Notes under the pieces: generated by a model | Databases searched by the model: none | The model's input: the letters and a program-made list of their open reading frames with translations, nothing else | What the model was told of the DNA's origin: nothing | Translations under genes and position numbers: made by a program | From: Propionibacteriaceae bacterium | GTDB taxonomy: Bacteria; Actinomycetota; Actinomycetes; Propionibacteriales; Propionibacteriaceae | Length of the DNA stretch: 15,007 nucleotides | Assembly: GCA_905372155.1 (NCBI GenBank) | Contig: CAJPNZ010000082.1 | Location: 1-15,007 of the forward strand | Direction: 5' to 3' | In this document: piece after piece, positions 7,212 to 13,918 of the stretch | Layout: each line of letters begins with the position of its first letter | How positions within the stretch are numbered: position 1 is the stretch's first letter

Positions 7212-7763
7212 ATGGAGGTACGCGCAACCAGTATCAGCGGGGTGGTGACGTTCAAACCCCGCCCGCATCGCGACAACCGGGGGGTGTTCACCAGGACCTT
7301 CGACGCGGCCATTGGTGCGCGTCACGGGGTGGTGTTCGGTGAGTACGCCCAGGACTCCCAGTCGCGCTCGGCCCCCGGTGTGCTGCGCGGCCTGCACGGC
7401 AGGCTGGGCGACGGCGAGTCCAAGCTCATGCGGGTCTCCGCCGGTGCGGTGTTCGGCGTCGTGGTGGACGCGCGCATCGGGTCGCCGACCTTCGGGTCCC
7501 ACGTCTCGCTGGTGCTCGACGACCACGACTTCGTCGCGTTGTGGGTCCCGGCCGGGTGCCTCGTCGGGTTCCAGGTGCTGCGAGGCCCCGCGGACGTGCA
7601 GTACCGGATCGACCGTCCCCACGACCCGGCCGAGGACGTCGCGGTGCGCCACGACGACCCGGACCTGGGTATCGCGTGGCGCCCCGGCGAACCGATCATG
7701 AGCGAGCGCGACCTCACGGCGGGTTCCTGGGCGGACCTGGTGGCCCGGCTCCGCGGCTCCTGA
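7212..7763 (+). CDS. dTDP-4-dehydrorhamnose 3,5-epimerase family protein (RmlC-like cupin)
   Basis: The 183-residue protein belongs to the RmlC cupin family, which epimerises 4-keto-6-deoxy NDP-sugars at C3 and/or C5. It shows RDNRGVF at 20-26, GVLRGLH at 56-62 with the catalytic His62, GSPTFG at 90-95, VLRGPADVQY at 122-131 with Tyr131, DDPDLGIAW at 148-156 and SERD at 164-167 with Asp167 as partner of His62. Aligned by eye to M. tuberculosis RmlC, two active-site positions differ: the His of AHGF is Val118 and the second Tyr (Tyr138 there) is His137. Specificity may thus be narrower or shifted. The ATG at 7212 gives an N-terminus of exactly family length; no useful ribosome site precedes it, but CATGAT at 7200-7205 could serve a leaderless transcript. 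It ends 11 bp from the convergent epimerase gene. Confidence 0.82.
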   Translation: MEVRATSISGVVTFKPRPHRDNRGVFTRTFDAAIGARHGVVFGEYAQDSQSRSAPGVLRGLHGRLGDGESKLMRVSAGAVFGVVVDARIGSPTFGSHVSLVLDDHDFVALWVPAGCLVGFQVLRGPADVQYRIDRPHDPAEDVAVRHDDPDLGIAWRPGEPIMSERDLTAGSWADLVARLRGS

Positions 7764-7774
7764 GCGTCGCGACC

Positions 7775-8794
7775 TCATGTCGTGGCCCGGAGCCCGGCGT
7801 CGATCCGGGAGGATTCCTGCAGTTCACGGATCCGGGCGAGCCGGACGAAGCGGCGGGTGAACAGGTCCTCGGTCATGCCGTGGTCGCGGTAGGCGGCCAC
7901 CAGCTCCCGGGCCCCGTCGGCGATGCTGCGGTGCACGTTCGCGCCCGGCAGCAGGCGGCGCAGCCGGGAGAAGTCCACCCGGTAGGAGCGCGGGTCGTTG
8001 CCGGCCTCGCCGGTGATCCGCACCGCCGCTCCGGTCTCGGCGGCGACCACCTCCGCGATCTCCGCGACGGTGACGTTGTTCGTCTCGGTGCCGACGTTGA
8101 TCTTCTCGCCCCGCACCTCGTCGGCGGGTGCCGCCAGGGCGGCCGCGAACACCTCGGCGATGTCGGCGGCGTGCACGAGCGGCCGCCACGGGGTGCCGTC
8201 GGAGAGCACCAGCACCTGACCGGTCAGCAGGGCGTACCCGACGAGGTTGTTCAGCACGATGTCGGCGCGCAGCCGCGGGGAGAAACCGAAGGCGGTGGCG
8301 TTGCGCAGCGAGACGGTGCAGAAATCCGCGTCGGTGAGTTCGTCGAGGTCCTTCTCGACCCGCACCTTGCTGATCGCGTACGGGGTGACCGGCGCCAGGT
8401 CGGCGTCCTCCGCGACGAGCCCGTCGCCCGCCGCGCCGTAGACGCTGCACGTCGAGGAGTACAGGAACCTGCCCACGCCCGCCTGTTTCGCGAGCCGCGC
8501 GAGCCGCACCGAGGCCGCGTGGTTGATGTCGTAGGTGATCTCAGGTGCGAGGTGTCCGAGGGGGTCGTTCGACAACGCCGCCAGGTGGATGACCGCGTCG
8601 AAACCCTCCAGGTCGGCTGCGGTCACGTCCCGCAGGTCGAGGTGCAGGCCGGGCGGGTCGGTGGGGGCGGGGCCGAGCACGCAGTCGGCGAACCAGCCGA
8701 CGTCGAGGCCGGTGACCTCGTGACCAGCTGCTTGCAGCACCGGGGCCATGACGGTGCCGAGGTAGCCCTGGTGGCCGGTGAGCAGGACCTTCAT
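7775..8794 (-). CDS. NAD(P)-dependent sugar epimerase/dehydratase (extended SDR family)
   Basis: The 339-residue protein is an extended short-chain dehydrogenase acting on nucleotide sugars. The Rossmann motif TGHQGYLG (6-13) gives GxxGxxG, IHLAALSNDP at 69-78 is the second cofactor contact, SST at 113-115 and YxxxK (Tyr139, Lys143) form the catalytic triad, and RPLVHAADIAEV at 204-215 and KINVGTETNN at 231-240 are typical of UDP/GDP/CDP-sugar epimerases, reductases and dehydratases. The exact reaction cannot be told from sequence; next to a C-methyltransferase and cytidylyltransferase a 4-ketoreductase or 4-epimerase is a fair guess. The ATG at 8794 is preceded by GGAG at eight bases and overlaps the deacetylase stop (ATGA). 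It is the last gene of the right operon and converges on the RmlC-like gene. Confidence 0.85.
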   Translation of the reverse strand: MKVLLTGHQGYLGTVMAPVLQAAGHEVTGLDVGWFADCVLGPAPTDPPGLHLDLRDVTAADLEGFDAVIHLAALSNDPLGHLAPEITYDINHAASVRLARLAKQAGVGRFLYSSTCSVYGAAGDGLVAEDADLAPVTPYAISKVRVEKDLDELTDADFCTVSLRNATAFGFSPRLRADIVLNNLVGYALLTGQVLVLSDGTPWRPLVHAADIAEVFAAALAAPADEVRGEKINVGTETNNVTVAEIAEVVAAETGAAVRITGEAGNDPRSYRVDFSRLRRLLPGANVHRSIADGARELVAAYRDHGMTEDLFTRRFVRLARIRELQESSRIDAGLRATT

Positions 8795-9438
8795 GCGGGA
8801 ACTCCGATCTTCACTGTGGTGGTGGGCACGACGAAAGCCTCGGCGTACCGGTGGTTGCACTGGATGCCGCGCAGCCTCATGAGCGCGGTGAACGCCTCCG
8901 CGTCGAACCAGGGATGCCCCTCGGCCTGGCTGGGGTAGCGTCGGGTGATGACGTCGGTCTTGAGGCGCGCCACCTCGTCGGGCACGGGCACGAACGTGGC
9001 CGGTGCGGGCAGGTCGGATTCGTACTTCGCGATCTCGTATCCCCACACCGGTTGGCGGCGGAAGGTCTGGGCGAGCAGTTCGGCGACGAGCCGGTGGTCC
9101 TGGTGCGCGTCACCTTGCTGGGGACCGATCACCAGGTCCGGTTCCCCCGCCTCGCGCAGCGCCACGACGGCCTGTTTCACATCGCCCCAGTGGGCCGGGA
9201 GCCGGTTGTCGGGAAAACCCGCGACCCGCACGTCAAGGGTCGTTCCGTCGCACAGCTCCGCCAGGGCGGCCCGTTCCTCGTCCTCGCGGACGGTTCCCGC
9301 GCCGGTGAGGACGAGCACCGTCACGCGCATCCCGGGATTGGCCCCGCACAGCATGCGCACGGTGGCGCCCGCGCCGATCGCGATGTCGTCGCAGTGCGCC
9401 CCCGTCAGCACCAGGTGATGTACCGGTTCGAGGATCAT
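8791..9438 (-). CDS. PIG-L/LmbE family zinc deacetylase
   Basis: The 215-residue protein matches the PIG-L/LmbE family, metal hydrolases that remove an N-acetyl group from GlcNAc-type substrates (MshB and PIG-L are members). The first motif is AHCDD at 14-18, where the family norm is AHPDDE. His15 and Asp18 are in the zinc-ligand positions and Asp17 in that of the general base. The second motif is DAHQDH at 110-115, supplying the remaining His ligand. The Pro to Cys and Glu to Ile changes are unusual but do not remove ligands. Length is slightly short for the family. The ATG at 9438 overlaps the stop of the cytidylyltransferase (ATGA); the frame stays open upstream, but that part would overlap the neighbour by 30 more bases. 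The presence of a deacetylase suggests that an amino sugar or acetylated sugar is part of the product. Confidence 0.83.
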   Translation of the reverse strand: MILEPVHHLVLTGAHCDDIAIGAGATVRMLCGANPGMRVTVLVLTGAGTVREDEERAALAELCDGTTLDVRVAGFPDNRLPAHWGDVKQAVVALREAGEPDLVIGPQQGDAHQDHRLVAELLAQTFRRQPVWGYEIAKYESDLPAPATFVPVPDEVARLKTDVITRRYPSQAEGHPWFDAEAFTALMRLRGIQCNHRYAEAFVVPTTTVKIGVPA

Positions 9439-10175
9439 GGCACCGTCACCATGTCGCGACGGCCCCACGGCACGTTCCCGGAGCCGTACATCGCGTCCAG
9501 CTGTGCGCGTTCCTTGAAGGTGTCGGCGGGCAGCCAGAACCCGTCGTGCCGGTAGGCGATCAGCTGCCGGGTCGGCAGGAGTGACTCGAAGGCGACGTCC
9601 AGGTTGCGTCCGCCGCCGAGGTGGTCGAAGAACGGCTGGCGCAGGATCAGGTAGCCGCCGTTCTCGCGGATCGGAAGTTCCTCCAGGCGGTGGAACCCGG
9701 AGACGGTGTCGTTATCGCGGATGTTGATCACGTGGAACGAGGCGTGTGGGCGCACCGCCAGCATCATTGCCGCGGCCGTCGGGAAGGCCTTCATTCTCTC
9801 GACCATGTCGTCGAGGGAGACGTCGGTGAGCACGTCGGAGTAGTTCGCGAAGAACATCTCCTCGTCGGCGACGAGGTGCCGGGCCAGCCACAGCCGCTCC
9901 CCGATCAGGGTGTCCATGCCGGTGTCGAGGTATTCGACGTTCCAGTGGCGGGCCCGCGGATGGTTCGCGACCACCAGGCTCACCGCGTCCTGGATCTGGT
10001 CGGCGGCGTGACCAAGGCACAGCACGAAATCGGTGTGGCCGTAGGCGGCGTAGTGGCTCATGACGTGCACCACCAGCGGTAGATCGCCGACAAGCTGGAG
10101 CGGTTTGGGCAGCCCCTCTCCGCTCCACCCGAGCATGCGCATGCCGTGACCGCCACAGAAGAGTACGACTTTCAT
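9435..10175 (-). CDS. rfbF: Glucose-1-phosphate cytidylyltransferase-like nucleotidyltransferase
   Basis: The 246-residue enzyme belongs to the sugar-phosphate nucleotidyltransferases and best matches RfbF, which makes CDP-glucose from CTP and glucose 1-phosphate. Evidence, in order, is CGGHGMRM at 7-14 (usual GGxGTRL), PKPLQLVG at 23-30 with Lys24, WNVEYLDTG at 78-86, NYSDVLTD at 111-118 with the metal-binding Asp114, ENGGYLIL at 171-178, and HDGFWLPADTFKERAQLDAM at 210-229, which closely follows the RfbF C-terminal pattern HPGFWQPMDTLRD. The middle region is shorter than in the enterobacterial enzyme. The TR to MR change in the signature loop is odd. The start ATG overlaps the methyltransferase stop (ATGA). 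No CDP-glucose 4,6-dehydratase gene is in the window, so the next step must be encoded elsewhere or the product is used otherwise. Confidence 0.8.
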   Translation of the reverse strand: MKVVLFCGGHGMRMLGWSGEGLPKPLQLVGDLPLVVHVMSHYAAYGHTDFVLCLGHAADQIQDAVSLVVANHPRARHWNVEYLDTGMDTLIGERLWLARHLVADEEMFFANYSDVLTDVSLDDMVERMKAFPTAAAMMLAVRPHASFHVINIRDNDTVSGFHRLEELPIRENGGYLILRQPFFDHLGGGRNLDVAFESLLPTRQLIAYRHDGFWLPADTFKERAQLDAMYGSGNVPWGRRDMVTVP

Positions 10176-11419
10176 TGTTGTTGCCCCAGGGTTTCGACTT
10201 CAAGTTCGGGTAGTGGCCACACGAGCCGGGTTCCGGGCCTCAGGGTGGCCGTCAGCTGGGTGGTGATCTCATCGCGGAGATTCCACGGCAGCACGAGCAC
10301 GTCGTCGGGACAGTCCTCGACGAGGTGCTCCGGCGACACGACCGGGATGCGGGTGCCGGGGGTGTATCGGCCGTGTTTGAAGGTGTTGCGATCCGCGGCG
10401 TAGGCCAGCAGATCGGGGCGGATGCCGCAGTAGTTGAGGAGGGTGTTGCCCTTCCCGGGCGCACCGTACGCGGCCACCCGCCGACCTGCCCGCCGGGCCT
10501 CGATCAGGAACGAGACCAGGTCGTCGCGGATCCCGGCGACCCGCTGCGCGAAGCCGAGGTAGCCCTCGGGGCCGTCGAGTCCGGCGGCCCTCTCCACCGC
10601 CTCGACCTCCGCCACCCGCGGATGTTCGGCGACATCCGCATCCTCGGGCACCGCCCACAGCCGGATCGATCCGCCGTGCGTGGGCAGCAGCTCCACGTCG
10701 ACGAGTTTCAGTCCGCCTGCCGCGAGCCCGTGCCGGGCGGCGAGTACCGTCCAGTACTGGAAGTGTTCATGATAGATGGTGTCGAACTGTGCGGCGGTGA
10801 TCAGCGACAGCGCGTGGTGAACCTCGATGGAGATCCGCCCGGTGGCGGCGACCAGTCCCCGCAGCCCGGAGGCGAAACCGGTGATGTCGGGAATGTGTGC
10901 GAAGACGTTGTTGGCGACGACGAGATCGGCCGGGCCGTGTTCGTCGCGCACCCTGGCCGCCAGCGCCTCGTCGAGGAAGGCCCTCAGCATGGGGATGCCC
11001 TTGTCGCGGGCCGCTTCGCTGCAGTTGAGGCTCGGTTCGATGCCGAGGCAGCGGATGCCGCGGTTCACGACGTGTTGGAGCAGGTAGCCGTCGTTGGCCG
11101 CCACCTCGACGACGAAACCGTCCGGGTCGAGGCCGAGGGAGTCCACGGCCTGGTCGACGAACCGCCGGGCGTGCTCGACCCACGAGGTGGAGTAGGAGGA
11201 GTGGTAGGCGTAGTCGCCGCCGAAGGTGTCCTCCGGTGTGATGAGGGCCGGGATCTGCAGCAGCAGGCAGTCGGGGCACAACCTGAGGTGAAGCGGGTAG
11301 GTCGTCTCGGGGTGGTCGAGTTGTTCCTCGGAGAGGAAGGACTCGCATGGTGGGCTGGCTCCGAGGTCGAGCACGGAGATGAGGTTGCTGTTGCCGCATA
11401 GGCGGCAGATGATGCTCAC
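10172..11419 (-). CDS. SAM-dependent sugar C-methyltransferase (TcaB9/NovU-type)
   Basis: The 415-residue protein has all parts of the deoxysugar C-methyltransferase family, which adds a methyl group to C3 (or C5) of a 4-keto NDP-sugar. The zinc site is C5, C8, C48, C51; GGDYAYHSSYSTSW at 67-80 is the active-site lid segment; VVEVAANDGYLL at 103-114 is the SAM loop; YHEH at 216-219 holds the catalytic Tyr, Glu and His; YGAPGKGNTLLNY at 318-330 and RIPVVSPEHL at 357-366 mark the C-terminal domain. The start is GTG at 11419, with AGGAAGGAAA upstream, overlapping the preceding stop (GTGA); the open frame extends further up, but only antisense-like through the GT2 gene. Length is typical. The product sugar probably carries a methyl branch. 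Confidence 0.88.
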   Translation of the reverse strand: MSIICRLCGNSNLISVLDLGASPPCESFLSEEQLDHPETTYPLHLRLCPDCLLLQIPALITPEDTFGGDYAYHSSYSTSWVEHARRFVDQAVDSLGLDPDGFVVEVAANDGYLLQHVVNRGIRCLGIEPSLNCSEAARDKGIPMLRAFLDEALAARVRDEHGPADLVVANNVFAHIPDITGFASGLRGLVAATGRISIEVHHALSLITAAQFDTIYHEHFQYWTVLAARHGLAAGGLKLVDVELLPTHGGSIRLWAVPEDADVAEHPRVAEVEAVERAAGLDGPEGYLGFAQRVAGIRDDLVSFLIEARRAGRRVAAYGAPGKGNTLLNYCGIRPDLLAYAADRNTFKHGRYTPGTRIPVVSPEHLVEDCPDDVLVLPWNLRDEITTQLTATLRPGTRLVWPLPELEVETLGQQQ

Positions 11420-12450
11420 CGGTGGTTTCCTTCCTGCTTGCGGCGGCGCCGTCGAACGGCGAAGTGCCCGACGACGTAGCCGATACCGGTCATCGCGAGC
11501 GCGGATGCGATCGCGAACGCTCCCCCCAGGCCGCGCCCGCGTGTGCGGGGGGCCGACAACAGTTCCCGCAGGAAACCACGCGGCAGGACGCGCGTGGCGT
11601 AGGACATCTCCGTGGACAGCGACGCCTTGCGTGAGGTGCGCTCGCTCACGGCGGCCTTCGAGATGCCCTCGGCGTAGGAGCGACGCCACAGGTAGCTCCA
11701 CGTGAGGCGGTCGGGGCTGACGTGGTGCCGCACCCGGCTTCGCGGCTCGAAGAGGATCCCGGCGTCGGGATGGTGGCGGGTGGCGCGGATGCACAGCTCG
11801 GTCTCCTCGCAGCCGTACGGCACGCGGCCCACGCGGCCGAGGTCCTCGCCGAACAACCCGGCGGTGTCGAACACGCTGGTCCGGAACGCCATGTTGCACC
11901 CCATGACGTTGCGCACCGGGGCGAGAGCGGTGGGTTGTCCCTCGTAGGTGCAGCCGACCACCCAGTCCAGTTCACCCCGGCCGCTGTGGGCCTCGGGCAG
12001 TGAGACGGGCCGGGTGGCGTCGCTGGGCCAGCGGGGTGTGGCGGCGCCACCAGTGATGAGCACCTCCCGATCCCTGAAGGGGACCAGGAGGTGCTCGAGC
12101 CAACCGGATTCGGGGGTGGCGTCGTCGTCGAGAAAAACGATCACCTCTGTGTCGACGAGTCCGATCGCCGTGTTCCGACCCCCGGACAGCCCCCGTCTGC
12201 GAGTGTTCGCGACGACATCCACCAGGGGGCCCGAGAGCTCACCTGCCTTGGTCAGGAGTTCGTCGTTGTGGTCGACGACCACGAGCACGCGTCCAGCGCG
12301 GCCGGAGGCCTCGAGTTGACGGGCGGCCTCCAGCACGCCGTCGTGCAGGTCCGTCCATCGGTCCAGCGTGTAGGCGCAGACAACAACGGTGACGCTTTCC
12401 GGGTCGTGGGCGTTGTCGTCCGCCGATGATTCAGATGGGTCCTCAGGCAT
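11416..12450 (-). CDS. Family 2 glycosyltransferase with a C-terminal membrane anchor
   Basis: The 344-residue protein is a GT2 enzyme with VTVVVCAYTLDRW at 20-32, RRRGLSGGRNTAI at 84-96, FLDDDATPE at 106-114 with the metal-binding DDD, GCNMAFR at 184-190 and CEETELCIR at 214-222 as the acidic catalytic motif. One hydrophobic segment at about 310-331 followed by RRRRRK would anchor it to the inner face of the membrane. The ATG at 12450 gives a 20-residue polar lead before the GT domain; an upstream ATG in frame would extend it into the neighbour and is less likely. It overlaps the preceding gene by eight bases (12443-12450), so the two GT genes are coupled. Donor and acceptor are unknown. Confidence 0.85.
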   Translation of the reverse strand: MPEDPSESSADDNAHDPESVTVVVCAYTLDRWTDLHDGVLEAARQLEASGRAGRVLVVVDHNDELLTKAGELSGPLVDVVANTRRRGLSGGRNTAIGLVDTEVIVFLDDDATPESGWLEHLLVPFRDREVLITGGAATPRWPSDATRPVSLPEAHSGRGELDWVVGCTYEGQPTALAPVRNVMGCNMAFRTSVFDTAGLFGEDLGRVGRVPYGCEETELCIRATRHHPDAGILFEPRSRVRHHVSPDRLTWSYLWRRSYAEGISKAAVSERTSRKASLSTEMSYATRVLPRGFLRELLSAPRTRGRGLGGAFAIASALAMTGIGYVVGHFAVRRRRRKQEGNHR

Positions 12451-13267
12451 GCAGGTGTTCCCACTCGCGTGAGCGCAGGCGGCATGTGGGCAGGTGGTGG
12501 CGTGCCGGGGCAGCAACCAGCCGGGTGCGCTTGGCGCGGCCGTTGCGGGCCGTCTCGGTGGCGATGGTGCGCAGCACCCGCTGCCCGTCGGCGAAGGTGC
12601 GCAGGTTGCTCTCGCCGTGGATGCGGTTCAGTTCGAAGCTGGGCACCTCGGTGACCGCCAGGCCCGCCTGTGCGGCGCGAACCGTGATGAGGGTCTCGAT
12701 CTCGAAGCCGTCGCCCCAGATGCGGCCCCCGTTGGCGGGTCGGGGCAGGTCCGGGTCGGGTAGGTTCAGTGCCGGGACGATGCTCTTCCAGAACGCGTTG
12801 TAGCCGTAGCACAGGTCGGTGAACTTCGTGCCCAGGCTGAGGTTGCTCAACACGTTCAGCCCCCAGTTGCCGGCCGAGCGCAGACGGGTCAGGTCCACGG
12901 AGCCTCCGCCGGTCATGTACCGCGATCCCTTCGCGAAGTCCGCGCCCTCGACGAGCGCGTCGACGAACGCGGGGATCTCGCACGGGTCGGCCGAGCCGTC
13001 GGCGTCGAGGGTTACGAGGATGTCGCCGGTGGCGGCGTGCATCCCACAGACCAAGGCGTTGCCCTTGCCGGTGCGGGTTTGGTTGATGACTTGAAGATTG
13101 GACAGATGACTGCGCGCGACGTCGACCGTTCCGTCCTGCGACCCGGCGTCCACGAGGACCACCTCGTGGACGTCGGGCATGTCGGGGAGTAACACCTCCA
13201 GGTTCTTGGCTTCATCCTTGGTCGGGATGATGACGGACACGCGCGGGCTGTGTGGTCGGGTGTGCAT
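12443..13267 (-). CDS. Family 2 glycosyltransferase (dolichol-phosphate mannose synthase/GpgS-like)
   Basis: The 274-residue soluble protein is a GT2 enzyme of the subgroup containing polyprenyl-phosphate sugar synthases and glucosyl-3-phosphoglycerate synthases. It shows SVIIPTKDEAKNL at 11-23, VLVDAGSQDGT at 37-47, RTGKGNAL at 65-72, VTLDADGSADP at 85-95 with the DAD metal site, AKGSRY at 112-117 and GDGFEIETLI at 185-194. There is no membrane segment. It could make a polyprenyl-phosphate-linked sugar donor or act directly on the glycan; sequence alone does not decide. The ATG at 13267 is preceded by AAGGGGG at a good distance. This is the first gene of the right operon, and its upstream region is the longest non-coding stretch here. 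Confidence 0.82.
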   Translation of the reverse strand: MHTRPHSPRVSVIIPTKDEAKNLEVLLPDMPDVHEVVLVDAGSQDGTVDVARSHLSNLQVINQTRTGKGNALVCGMHAATGDILVTLDADGSADPCEIPAFVDALVEGADFAKGSRYMTGGGSVDLTRLRSAGNWGLNVLSNLSLGTKFTDLCYGYNAFWKSIVPALNLPDPDLPRPANGGRIWGDGFEIETLITVRAAQAGLAVTEVPSFELNRIHGESNLRTFADGQRVLRTIATETARNGRAKRTRLVAAPARHHLPTCRLRSREWEHLHA

Positions 13268-13297
13268 GGTGAACCCCCTTGCCTCGATATCAAGAAG

Positions 13298-13382
13298 TGC
13301 GCAGTCCTGTGGGGCGGATGACGCGTGTTTGCACGCCCGGGAGGTGGCAGTGCAGAACAGCACCATGAGCAAGAACTGCGCA
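13298..13382 (-). promoter_or_regulatory. Candidate structured leader of the right operon
   Basis: An 8-bp inverted repeat (TGCGCAGT at 13298-13305, ACTGCGCA at 13375-13382) encloses two small hairpins, GCGTG/CACGC at 13323-13336 and GTGC/GCAC at 13350-13363. The whole structure lies between the possible promoter and the ribosome site of the first gene. Such nesting may occur by chance in GC-rich DNA, and I recognise no known riboswitch class. Confidence 0.3.
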
Positions 13383-13391
13383 TTGGTGATG

Positions 13392-13397
13392 ATCATA
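13392..13397 (-). promoter_or_regulatory. Possible -10 box for the right operon
   Basis: On the minus strand these bases read TATGAT, one change from the sigma-70-type consensus TATAAT, in an AT-rich patch about 125 bp upstream of the first start codon. No acceptable -35 box or extended -10 TG is present, and the same hexamer also reads on the plus strand because the site is palindromic. Confidence 0.3.
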
Positions 13398-13612
13398 TGA
13401 TGATTTTTCGTGCCGGGGGCTGATTGGGGCGTTCTCGGTGTGTCCGAAGGTATCCGAACGATTGTGACAAGCACTTTCGCTGACTTCGTGTCGTTCGTTC
13501 CCGGGCGTGTCGGAAGTTGAACGTCAAATAAGTCAATGGTCAAGGATGGGTTCCGCACGGGGGTTTGCACAATGAAATGACTGAAAGTCTGACAAGGAAT
13601 CGATTTTTACGG

Positions 13613-13630
13613 CGCTTTTCCGGAAAAGCG
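13613..13630. terminator. 18-bp perfect palindrome, terminator or operator
   Basis: CGCTTTTCCGGAAAAGCG is perfectly self-complementary with no unpaired loop. No T-run follows on either strand, so it may be a protein-binding site rather than a terminator. It separates the repeat cluster on the right from the AT-richer operon leader on the left. Confidence 0.35.
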
Positions 13631-13671
13631 GTCGAGTCAGCGCGGATATGACGGGGGAGTCGCGCTCTCCA

Positions 13672-13719
13672 AAGCTGGTTGAGCCGGGCCGCGAGGAACG
13701 AGCGGCCCGAGTCGAAACC
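13672..13719 (+). repeat. 48-bp dispersed hairpin repeat, copy a
   Basis: The copy starts AAGCTGGTTGAGCC and ends GAGTCGAAACC. Its centre forms a stem of CGGGCCGC with GCGGCCCG around a GAGGAACGA loop. It is the only one of the three right-hand copies without the 87-bp companion segment on its left. Confidence 0.75.
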
Positions 13720-13727
13720 GCGATCCC

Positions 13728-13862
13728 GAAGCTGGTTGCGCCTGCCTTGCGGTCGTTCGCTTGCGCTGTAGCGCCGGCGTTTGGCGGTTGGACTGGCGTT
13801 GGGTGGTCGGGGCGAAGCTGGTTGAGCCAGGCCGCGAGGAACGAGCGGCCTGAGTCGAAACC
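13728..13862 (+). repeat. 135-bp composite repeat unit, copy 1
   Basis: The unit consists of an 87-bp segment (GAAGCTGGTTGCGCC..., containing GCGCTGTAGCGC) followed directly by a 48-bp hairpin repeat at 13815-13862. It aligns without gaps to 13919-14053, with about 14 mismatches by eye (roughly 90% identity). In its hairpin the stem is CAGGCCGC with GCGGCCTG, a paired change relative to copy a. Confidence 0.78.
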
Positions 13863-13918
13863 ACTCTGGCAGCCGGCAAGCAGACCTGACCTCAGCTCCG
13901 GGCACCCGTCGAGAGGTT

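Larger units (their letters stand above)
13268..13671. promoter_or_regulatory. AT-richer upstream region of the right operon
   Basis: No gene is supported in this 400-bp stretch, which is clearly less GC-rich than its surroundings between about 13380 and 13620. It holds a TATGAT box at 13392-13397 on the minus strand inside the palindrome ATCATATGAT, three GTCAA pentamers (13523, 13532, 13539), the odd palindrome TTGTGACAA at 13462-13470 and the 18-bp palindrome at 13613-13630. No strong -35 box stands 16-19 bp from the TATGAT box, so the promoter is tentative. If it is used, the message has a leader of about 118 bases with several possible hairpins. Confidence 0.5.

Noticed and set aside
7744..7797. 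Shared bidirectional terminator between the RmlC-like and SDR genes
   Set aside because: Only a 7-bp stem (GGCTCCG/CGGAGCC) separated by about 34 bases was found, with no T-runs; this is too weak to call.
13268..13366. Extension of the first right-operon GT2 to an upstream ATG at 13366
   Set aside because: No ribosome site precedes that ATG and the added segment has no GT2 character, while the ATG at 13267 has a strong AAGGGGG site and a normal N-terminus.
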